43,476 nucleotides of DNA. Source: Candidatus Nanoanaerosalina halalkaliphila (GTDB lineage: Archaea; Nanohalarchaeota; Nanosalinia; Nanosalinales; Nanoanaerosalinaceae). Both the position numbers and the translations under genes were made by a program. Every line of letters begins with the position of its first letter. Position 1 is the first letter of the stretch. This document shows, in pieces, positions 36,604 to 43,476 of this stretch. Location: contig JALDAE010000004.1 of the NCBI GenBank assembly GCA_022729335.1, positions 1 to 43,476 of the forward strand. Reading direction: 5' to 3'. The notes below the pieces were generated by a model that was not told where the DNA came from, did not search any database, and saw only the letters and a program-made list of their open reading frames with translations.

Positions 36604-38223
36604 ATGTCTGTGGATTTAAAGGAGTTTATCACAAGTTATGATAAGCACATCCTGATAATATTGATAATTATCTCATTTTTCTTATCAATCTACTGCTGGG
36701 ACTGTTTTAATCTATACCCTGGAAGAGAAATGATTGTTGAAGCATCAGACCCCGGAAACTTTTTTTATAACATGCGAAACCTCCGATCCGGCCAATTAAT
36801 CCTACTAAGACCCTTATTCCAAATATTTGAACCAACTCTATTCTTTGTAAGACTAGTAGGATCCCTAATAAATACAGGCATTATTTTATTAATCTATCTA
36901 ATAGCTAAAAAAACGTTCAACACCGAAACAGCTATCATTGCATCCATATTAACCACATTAGCACCTGCAACGAACCTTCTAATACATACAGAACACCTAC
37001 ATATAACATTCTTTAGTTTATTGACCGTGTACCTGTTTATAAGATTTTTAGAAGATCCTGATATCCTAAATGGGTTTTTATTCGGGCTGATAAACGGCCT
37101 AGCACTATTCCAAAAACTAAAACACGCCTATATAGTATTTCCTTTGCTCTTAGTCACATTTTTGTTTTACAGAAACACTATCTTAAACAAGAAAGTTTTG
37201 AAAATACTTCCTATAATACTGTTAGCATTCTCAATAGGCCTTTCACCTTATATAATAAATGTATATAACTCTGTAGAACATTCTGAAGATTCACAAGACA
37301 ATCCCGTAGAACTGGTTAGACATACTTTATCAACAACTTTTTCTAATATAGAAGACCATATAGAATTAAGGTCAGACCAGTTAATAACGGCCCTGGCCCC
37401 TGGTAAAGAAACCGTAAATTATGTTGAAGAATATAACCCGTATGAGGAAAAAAAGACAGCAAGAGTTACTAGAAACGCAAATTTCAGTATACACGGTCCG
37501 GCAAATCTGATTTCAATATTATTAATCCTTTTTTCATTTTCAATATTGCTTCTATTTGGCTCAAAACCAGAATACGCTCTAATACTATTCGCAACAATTT
37601 TTTTCCTGCTCAGCTTCTTCGCTCCCAATCAAATGAGCATGCCAATATTCCACCTAACTCCTATCTTACCTTTCTTCTACCTTATCCCCGCCAGAAGCTA
37701 TACTATCTCCAAAAAAATCGATTATGGAAACCTAAACAAGATGGTAATTGTTCTGATCTTGGCTTTTATGATATCCAATATTTTCTCGCAGTTCTACTAC
37801 TACAACTCAATCAATGACGAAAAATGGGTCAATGAAAACTGGCCTTTATTCAGTCCTGTTCATACAGAAGCCAGAAGAAAAATGAATAACTTAACAGACT
37901 ATGGAAACAGATTAAAACATCCGTTTCGGGCTGAGCTTAGAAGATGGACCAAAGGAATTTGCAGTCCTAACAGAGAACCGAAATGCGAATCATTCAAACA
38001 ATTAGAATGTGGGGATTCTCTAGTGTTACCTTATCCCCCACATAAAGAAAATAGCTCAGAGTTATCGGAAGAATATTTTAACCGAAGGATTAACCCGTAT
38101 AAAAACATATTCAACCCATATAATTCATTAACATATGAGATTGAAGAAGAAAACATCAAAGAACAGTTTATCAAAGACCATGAAAACAAAAGAGTATACA
38201 GCATTGTAGAACTAAAATGTTAG
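36604..38223 (+). CDS. Polytopic membrane protein, probable GT-C fold (ArnT/PMT-like) glycosyltransferase
   Basis: Multiple TM helices; EASDPGNFFYNMRNLRSGQLILLRPLFQIFEPTLFFVRLVGSLINTGIILLIYLIAKKTFNTETAIIASILTTLAPA resembles GT39/PMT-2 N-termini; soluble C-terminal domain. Confidence 0.65.
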   Translation: MSVDLKEFITSYDKHILIILIIISFFLSIYCWDCFNLYPGREMIVEASDPGNFFYNMRNLRSGQLILLRPLFQIFEPTLFFVRLVGSLINTGIILLIYLIAKKTFNTETAIIASILTTLAPATNLLIHTEHLHITFFSLLTVYLFIRFLEDPDILNGFLFGLINGLALFQKLKHAYIVFPLLLVTFLFYRNTILNKKVLKILPIILLAFSIGLSPYIINVYNSVEHSEDSQDNPVELVRHTLSTTFSNIEDHIELRSDQLITALAPGKETVNYVEEYNPYEEKKTARVTRNANFSIHGPANLISILLILFSFSILLLFGSKPEYALILFATIFFLLSFFAPNQMSMPIFHLTPILPFFYLIPARSYTISKKIDYGNLNKMVIVLILAFMISNIFSQFYYYNSINDEKWVNENWPLFSPVHTEARRKMNNLTDYGNRLKHPFRAELRRWTKGICSPNREPKCESFKQLECGDSLVLPYPPHKENSSELSEEYFNRRINPYKNIFNPYNSLTYEIEEENIKEQFIKDHENKRVYSIVELKC

Positions 38224-38307
38224 AGAAATCACAGTAAATAATGACGTGGAAATCTAAGGATGTCATAAAATAAAAAAATACAGTATGGTTTTATTTGAGC
38301 CAAGAAT

Positions 38308-38504
38308 ATGGGAAAAAGACTGATGAAAATTCAAAAAATTGAATCCAGAATAAAAGATACCATAAACGATAATAAGTTATTTATAGGATTAAACCAGAAA
38401 ACTGCAAGATTTTAATGTCGAATAAGTCACTTCTCGAGGATAAAGATAGAGCCTATGGCAGGGATGGTGATAAGGGGAAGGAGGCACTGAATACCTTTAA
38501 ATAA
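38308..38504 (+). other. Two tiny overlapping ORFs (35 aa, 38308-38415; 29 aa, 38415-38504; TAATG overlap) upstream of ftsZ
   Basis: MGKRLMKIQKIESRIKDTINDNKLFIGLNQKTARF* and MSNKSLLEDKDRAYGRDGDKGKEALNTFK*; could be real, remnant, or chance. Confidence 0.25.
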
Positions 38505-38582
38505 ATTTATATAAAAAGTGTTTACAGACCATAAAACTTGTTTCACCTCATACAAAAAAACGTGTCTGACAAGGAGATTATA

Positions 38583-39698
38583 ATGGAAGATATGATCGAA
38601 GAATCAAAAAATTCTAAAGAGGGGGATGCACTTCCTTCAGAGAAAAACCAAGAACATGAAGTCGATGAAGAACTTAGAAAAATAATAGAAGAAAGGAAAG
38701 CTGATATAAAGGTTATAGGTACCGGAGGTGCAGGAAACAATACTATATCAAGGCTTATGCAGGTAGGTATTGCCGGTGCGGAAACTGTTGCAGTTAACAC
38801 TGATGCACAGGATCTTCTCTATGCAACAGCAGACCACAAGGCATTGATAGGTAAGGACCTGACGAACGGTCTGGGAGCAGGTGCCGATCCTTCCGTAGGA
38901 CAGCAGTCCGCAAAGGAGGACAAGGGCAGGATCAAGGACCTTGTAAAGGGTTCTGACATGGTTTTCATCACATGTGGACTTGGAGGTGGAACAGGTACCG
39001 GTTCAGCTCCTGTTATTGCAGAAGTAGCAAAGGATCAGGATGCACTGACCGTTGGTATTGTAACACTTCCTTTCCAGATGGAAGGAAAACAGAGAGCTGA
39101 AAATGCAAGAGAGGGGCTTGAAAAACTCGAGTCCGTAGTTGACACACTTATAGTTATTCCAAACGACAAGCTTCTTGAAATTGTGCCGGATGTTTCTCTA
39201 AACACAGCATTCAAAATAGCAGACGAGATACTTGTAAACGCTGTGAGAGGAGTTACCGAGCTAGTTACAAAACCAGGACTTGTCAACCTGGACTTCGCAG
39301 ACATCAGGGCAGTCATGGGCGAAGGTGGAATCGCCATGATCGGAATGGGTCAGTCAGACACAGAGTCCCGGGCAACGGAAGCCGTGCACAAGGCACTGTC
39401 CAACCCACTTCTTGACGTCGAGATCGAAGGAGGAAACGGAGCTCTAATAAATGTTTCAGGTGGAAGCGATCTAAGCCTAAAAGAGGCGCAAGAAGTTGTC
39501 AACACAGTTTCAGAGAAGCTTGATGATTCCGCAAAGGTCATCTGGGGAGCTCAAGTACTCGAGGATCTGGGCGAGTCATTGAGATCTATGATAATCGTTA
39601 CAGGAGTTGACAGCCCTCAGATATTCGGACCTGAAGAGACTTACCAGGAAGAATACACCAAGGAGATCGAGAAAGAGCTCGGAATCGAGTTTGTATAA
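38583..39698 (+). CDS. ftsZ: Cell division protein FtsZ
   Basis: IKVIGTGGAGNNTISRL, TCGLGGGTGTGSAPVIAEVAK, NPLLDVEIEGGNGALINVSGG; located upstream of secE-spt5 as FtsZ1 commonly is. Confidence 0.96.
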   Translation: MEDMIEESKNSKEGDALPSEKNQEHEVDEELRKIIEERKADIKVIGTGGAGNNTISRLMQVGIAGAETVAVNTDAQDLLYATADHKALIGKDLTNGLGAGADPSVGQQSAKEDKGRIKDLVKGSDMVFITCGLGGGTGTGSAPVIAEVAKDQDALTVGIVTLPFQMEGKQRAENAREGLEKLESVVDTLIVIPNDKLLEIVPDVSLNTAFKIADEILVNAVRGVTELVTKPGLVNLDFADIRAVMGEGGIAMIGMGQSDTESRATEAVHKALSNPLLDVEIEGGNGALINVSGGSDLSLKEAQEVVNTVSEKLDDSAKVIWGAQVLEDLGESLRSMIIVTGVDSPQIFGPEETYQEEYTKEIEKELGIEFV

Positions 39699-39765
39699 CT
39701 CCGGCTCACAACATTCAAATAGTTTAAAAGAGTTGTGTACCAAAAGTTTACCGACCTCGGTTGAA

Positions 39766-39815
39766 CTGTTCCCCTTTTGGAACAGGAGAGGACAGTCCTA
39801 GATCTGTTTCTCTCC
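39766..39815 (+). promoter_or_regulatory. Two adjacent hairpins in the secE operon leader
   Basis: CTGTTCC-CCTTTT-GGAACAG (39766-39785) and GGAGAG-G-ACAG-TCCTAGAT-CTGT-TT-CTCTCC (39785-39815); TATA-like agtttaaaag near 39721-39730. Confidence 0.5.
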
Positions 39816-39837
39816 AAAAAAATAAAGAGGTGTACAA

Positions 39838-40008
39838 ATGAAAAAACTAAAGAAAACTCTGAAAAGATACATCAGAGTACTGAAGATCACAAACAAACCT
39901 TCGATGGAAGAGTTTCAGATGTCAGCGAAGGTGACAGGCATAGGAATACTCTTGATAGGTCTTGCAGGCTTTTTGCTGTATCTTATCGGAAACATCGTGA
40001 TTTACTGA
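39838..40008 (+). CDS. secE: Preprotein translocase subunit SecE (56 aa; missed by ORF track)
   Basis: MKKLKKTLKRYIRVLKITNKPSMEEFQMSAKVTGIGILLIGLAGFLLYLIGNIVIY; SD gaggtg; upstream of spt5. Confidence 0.92.
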   Translation: MKKLKKTLKRYIRVLKITNKPSMEEFQMSAKVTGIGILLIGLAGFLLYLIGNIVIY

Positions 40009-40023
40009 ACAAGAGGTAAAAAA

Positions 40024-40464
40024 ATGCCAATCTTTACAATGAGAACTACGAGAGGTAGAGAAAAAACAGCCATCAAATCGCTAAGGGCTGCAATAAAAAA
40101 TGAGGACTATGCTATAAAATCAATACTCTACCCACAAGATCTGAAAGGATACCTCTTTATCGAGGGAGACAAGGCGGACATTGACAGACTTGTGAGAAAC
40201 GTTAGACATGCCAAAGGAATCATCGAGGAAGAAGTCGAGATAGATGACATCGAGAAATTTATCTCGGACGAACCTCAGGAAATCAATATAGAGATAAACG
40301 ACAGGGTCGAGGTTATAGACGGCCCATACAAGGGAGAACCCGCCAAGATCGAGAGGATAGACGAGGCAAACCAGAAAGCCACTATAAAACTACTGGAAGC
40401 AGCTGTTCCTATCCCGGTAACCATAGATATTGAACAGCTAAGAAAGAGGAGTAAAGAGGAATAG
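40024..40464 (+). CDS. spt5: Transcription elongation factor Spt5 (NusG family)
   Basis: IFTMRTTRGREKTAIKSL...LKGYLFIEGDKADIDRLVRNVRHAKGI + KOW VIDGPYKGEPAKIERID. Confidence 0.95.
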   Translation: MPIFTMRTTRGREKTAIKSLRAAIKNEDYAIKSILYPQDLKGYLFIEGDKADIDRLVRNVRHAKGIIEEEVEIDDIEKFISDEPQEINIEINDRVEVIDGPYKGEPAKIERIDEANQKATIKLLEAAVPIPVTIDIEQLRKRSKEE

Positions 40465-40469
40465 ATATT

Positions 40470-40955
40470 ATGAGTGAGAAAAAGATTTCGGCACTTGTAT
40501 CGGCAGGTAACGCCTCCGCAGGTCCGCCACTAGGACCTCAGCTAGGGCCTCTACCTGTGAATATCGGACAAGTAGTCAACGAGATTAACGAAAAAACCTC
40601 GAAGTTCGAAGGGATGGAAGTCCCTATAGAAGTAACGGTTGACGAGGAAACAGGGGACTTCGAGATCGATGTCGGTATCCCGCCCATGGCGTCTCTGATA
40701 AGAGAAGAACTGGGTATCGAAAAGGGTTCCGGCGAACCAAACAAGAACAAGGTAGCAGACATGTCGATGGAGCAGGTCAGAGACGTCGCAGAGATGAAAA
40801 TAGATGACTTGCTTGCATCCGATGTAAAAGCCGCTGCCAAAGAAGTCATCGGTAGCTGTGTTTCGATGGGAGTTACCGTTGATGGGAAAGATGGCAGGGA
40901 AATTCAAAAACTCATAGACGAAGGAGAATACGATGACGAGCTCGGTGATAACTGA
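40470..40955 (+). CDS. rpl11: 50S ribosomal protein L11
   Basis: SALVSAGNASAGPPLGPQLGPLPVNIGQVVNEINEKTSKFEGMEVPIEVTVD. Confidence 0.97.
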   Translation: MSEKKISALVSAGNASAGPPLGPQLGPLPVNIGQVVNEINEKTSKFEGMEVPIEVTVDEETGDFEIDVGIPPMASLIREELGIEKGSGEPNKNKVADMSMEQVRDVAEMKIDDLLASDVKAAAKEVIGSCVSMGVTVDGKDGREIQKLIDEGEYDDELGDN

Positions 40956-41575
40956 TGGAAGATTTTGAAGACAAGATAATGAAAGCAAAGGAGAAAGCAA
41001 GCGAAAGGAACTTCACACAGTCAGTGGATTTGATAGTGAATCTGAAGAACGTGGACCTCAACAACCCGGAGAACAGGTTCTCCGAACAGGTTTCAATGCC
41101 CTACACTGTCTCAGAGGACACAAAGGTTGCAGTGATCGGTGACACTCTTGAAGCTGATAACGCTGACATGATGATTTCACAGGACGAACTTGAGGAACTC
41201 TACGATGATATGACAAGAGCAAAGAAGATAGCTGATGATATAGATCACTTCATCGCTGAGGCACCTCTGATGCCTGACATAGGTAAGAACCTGGGTCCTG
41301 TACTTGGACCAAGGGACAAGATGCCGAAGCCTCTGCCCCCAGGAAGCGATGCTTCCGAAAAGGTGGAGAACCTCAAACAGACGATTTCCGTGAAGGTCAA
41401 GGAAGAACCGTCTGTAAAATGCAAAATCGGTAACGAGGCGATGCCAAACGAGAACCTTGCCAACAACGCGGAAACAGTTGTAAACTTTGTTAAAGACAAC
41501 CTTCCCATGGGAGTGCACAATATAGATTCTGTCTACTGCAAGCTGACCATGGGTCCGGTAGTGGAGTTGATGTAA
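40955..41575 (+). CDS. rpl1: 50S ribosomal protein L1
   Basis: LMPDIGKNLGPVLGPRDKMPKPLPP; conserved operon position. Confidence 0.97.
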   Translation: MEDFEDKIMKAKEKASERNFTQSVDLIVNLKNVDLNNPENRFSEQVSMPYTVSEDTKVAVIGDTLEADNADMMISQDELEELYDDMTRAKKIADDIDHFIAEAPLMPDIGKNLGPVLGPRDKMPKPLPPGSDASEKVENLKQTISVKVKEEPSVKCKIGNEAMPNENLANNAETVVNFVKDNLPMGVHNIDSVYCKLTMGPVVELM

Positions 41576-41576
41576 G

Positions 41577-42470
41577 ATGAGTCTTAGCAGAAAAAGAAAA
41601 GAAGAACTTGTCGAAGTGATGAAAGAAAAGATAGAAGACAGTAACGTAGTTGGAATACTGGACATGCACTCTCTCCCAGCAAAGCAGCTACAGCAGATCA
41701 ACAGCGAACTCGGGGACGATGCAGAGAAAATGATGTCCAGAAAGACACTGATGGAAATAGCTCTTGACCAGGCAGACAAGGAAAATATCGAGGATCTGAA
41801 AGACAACACTGCAGTGCAGCCAGCTTTCATATTCTCTGATTCGAATCCTTTCAGTCTTTACAAGACAATACAGGAGAACAAATCATCAGCACCTGCTTCG
41901 GGAGGAGAGATCGCTCCCAACGACATAGTAATCGAGGAAGGAGACACAGGTATAGGACCTGGACCGATGATCGGTGAGTTACAGAAACTGGGTGCTCAGA
42001 CCAGCGTCGAAGAAGGATCGATCAAGGTCAAGGAAAGTGCAACGGTAGTTGAAGAAGGTGAAGAGATTACACCGGATATCGCTTCAGTCCTCAACCGCCT
42101 GGACATGAAACCACTGGAAGTGGGACTTGACCTGAAGCTTGTCCACGAGAACGGCGAGATTCTGGAAAAAGATGTCCTGGCTATCGACGAGGACGAATAC
42201 AGAGAGAACGTCGAATCAGCAGCCGCGAGAGCTTTCAACCTTGCAGTTAACGCAGGTTATATCAACAAATCCACTGCAGAGACTATCATGGTCGAAAGGA
42301 TTAGAAAGGCCAAGAACCTAGCTGTTAACGCAGCAATCTTTGAAGAAGACGTTATAGAAGAAGTTCTGGCCAAAGCACATGGACAGGCAGAAAGCCTTGA
42401 CTCCGAGATCGACATGGAGTCCATGGAAAGTTCAAACAATGAAGAAAACTCGGAAGAATCCGAGGATTAA
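41577..42470 (+). CDS. rpl10: 50S ribosomal protein L10 (P0), acidic C-terminus
   Basis: VVGILDMHSLPAKQLQQINSELG..., P0 extension; operon position. Confidence 0.95.
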   Translation: MSLSRKRKEELVEVMKEKIEDSNVVGILDMHSLPAKQLQQINSELGDDAEKMMSRKTLMEIALDQADKENIEDLKDNTAVQPAFIFSDSNPFSLYKTIQENKSSAPASGGEIAPNDIVIEEGDTGIGPGPMIGELQKLGAQTSVEEGSIKVKESATVVEEGEEITPDIASVLNRLDMKPLEVGLDLKLVHENGEILEKDVLAIDEDEYRENVESAAARAFNLAVNAGYINKSTAETIMVERIRKAKNLAVNAAIFEEDVIEEVLAKAHGQAESLDSEIDMESMESSNNEENSEESED

Positions 42471-42488
42471 TATTAGGAGGTGAAAATT

Positions 42489-42791
42489 ATGGAATACGTA
42501 CACACAGCGCTTCTGCTTCACTCAGCAGGAAAGGATATCAGCGAAGAAAACGTAGAAAACGTTCTGGATGCAGCAGGAATCGATGCAGATTCCTCAAGAA
42601 TCAAGTCTCTTGTTGCTGCTCTAGAGGGAGTAGACATTGAAGAAGCAATGAACAAAGCAGTTGCAACAGGTTCAGCTCCTGCACAGCCAGCTCAGGACGA
42701 AGGAGCAAGTGAAGAAGAGGAACCAGAAGAAGACGAAGCAGAAGAAGAGGATGAAGGCGAAGCAGAAGCAGGACTAGGAGAGTTGTTCTAA
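42489..42791 (+). CDS. rpl12: 50S ribosomal protein P1 (L12)
   Basis: [54 protein letters not shown] + acidic tail; SD ggaggtg. Confidence 0.97.
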   Translation: MEYVHTALLLHSAGKDISEENVENVLDAAGIDADSSRIKSLVAALEGVDIEEAMNKAVATGSAPAQPAQDEGASEEEEPEEDEAEEEDEGEAEAGLGELF

Positions 42792-42826
42792 CTCTCCCCA
42801 CAAATCCTTATTTTACAGTTCTTTAT

Positions 42827-43012
42827 TCATTTTTCTTCCACGTTTTTTCTCAACTTGTCCAGTACAAAACCAATTACACCGCCTATTATACCTCCAGCAA
42901 GTGCTCCTGCAGGACCACCGGCATAGGCTCCGCCCGCACCGCCGACTCAGAATCCGCTCAAAGTCATCTTTGATATTTTCTTTCTCTCCTTGAGTTCTTC
43001 TATTTCCGACAT
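42827..43012 (-). pseudogene. Glycine-zipper membrane ORF interrupted by one in-frame TGA
   Basis: MSEIEELKERKKISKMTLSGF*VGGAGGAYAGGPAGALAGGIIGGVIGFVLDKLRKNVEEK*; TGA codon at 42947-42949 (complement); frame and coding character continue after it. Confidence 0.6.
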
Positions 43013-43103
43013 ATAACCGTAATTGTGCTGACGGACTAATATTTGTTAGGGGAGAAAAAACCCGAGGAAAGTAAATTTAAACATAGGAAATGAAGGTGAA
43101 ACC

Positions 43104-43476
43104 ATGTCATCCCTAGAAGAACTGAAGAAAAAAGTTGAGAAGGAATCATCCAGTAACCCCGAAAGGTTTTTTGCAGTCGAAAAAATAAAGGAGAACGGTT
43201 TCGAAAGAGAAAAATGCTCCGAATGTGGCAAATATTTCTGGACAGTCGACGACGAGAGAGAAGTATGTGGGGAGCCCGCATGCGATGACGGCTACACCTT
43301 CATAAATGACCCTCCGACCGATAAAGAGTTCTCGTTTGTATCGGCATGGAAAGAGTACAGCAGATTCATGGAAGAAAGAGGTTACACACCTATAGACAGG
43401 TATCCCGTTGCGGCCAGATGGAGGGATGACACGGAGTTTGTGAGAGCTTCGATATATGATTTTCAGCCTTACGTGG
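43104..43476 (+). CDS. alaS: Alanyl-tRNA synthetase (archaeal type), 5' part, runs off window
   Basis: MSSLEELKKKVEKESSSNPERFFAVEKIKENGFEREKCSECGKYFWTVDDEREVCGEPACDDGYTFINDPPTDKEFSFVSAWKEYSRFMEERGYTPIDRYPVAARWRDDTEFVRASIYDFQPYV. Confidence 0.95.
   Translation, partial: MSSLEELKKKVEKESSSNPERFFAVEKIKENGFEREKCSECGKYFWTVDDEREVCGEPACDDGYTFINDPPTDKEFSFVSAWKEYSRFMEERGYTPIDRYPVAARWRDDTEFVRASIYDFQPYV

Noticed and set aside
42489-42791. GA-rich repetitive stretch at the end of the P1 gene as a tandem repeat
   Set aside because: It is the normal acidic hinge/tail of archaeal P1; no separate repeat element.
42827-43012. UGA reassigned to glycine or selenocysteine as explanation of the interrupted ORF
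   Set aside because: UGA terminates many genes in this window (UDG, DUF362, eIF6, the same ORF), and no SECIS-like structure was identified; kept only as a remote possibility.
1-43476. CRISPR arrays, transposons, integrases, rRNA genes, toxin-antitoxin pairs
   Set aside because: Looked for regularly spaced repeats, terminal inverted repeats, recombinase signatures and rRNA; none seen.

Overview
Archaeal chromosomal window, coding-dense and probably DPANN / Nanohaloarchaeota-like. The lineage is inferred from gene content and acidic protein tails and has not been tested. Most of it is housekeeping: Zn/Mn ABC transporter, DUF362 ferredoxin, HIT, TRAM, MscS, aIF6-L31e-L39e-PDCD5-S19e, UDG + ligD-type phosphoesterase, NurA, FNR + rubredoxin-like protein, long ThyX, Rcl-like hydrolase, intron-containing tRNA-Ser(GCU), M24 peptidase, threonine synthase, ADP-forming acyl-CoA synthetase, VLRF1/Vms1-like release factor, superoxide reductase, NrdJ + NrdR, TrmY, a very short histone-fold protein, TrpRS, PheRS, LeuRS, MinD, FKBP, FtsZ-SecE-Spt5-L11-L1-L10-P1 and the start of AlaRS. 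Between FKBP and FtsZ (about 33.06-38.5 kb) lies a visibly AT-richer island with two radical SAM enzymes, a GT2 and a GT-C-like membrane protein. Leads worth following: (1) that island; (2) a pair of NrdR-box-like sites 31 bp apart upstream of nrdR-nrdJ; (3) a glycine-zipper membrane ORF broken by one in-frame TGA between the P1 and alaS genes; (4) tandem hairpins in the secE operon leader; (5) a 55-aa histone fold lacking a full alpha3; (6) a hairpin abutting the 5' end of the intron-containing tRNA-Ser; (7) a C2H2-TM-thioredoxin-like(?) protein next to superoxide reductase; (8) a C-terminal domain appended to L31e; (9) near-universal zero-gap or overlapping stop codons at convergent gene pairs. 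No CRISPR array, transposase or rRNA was seen.
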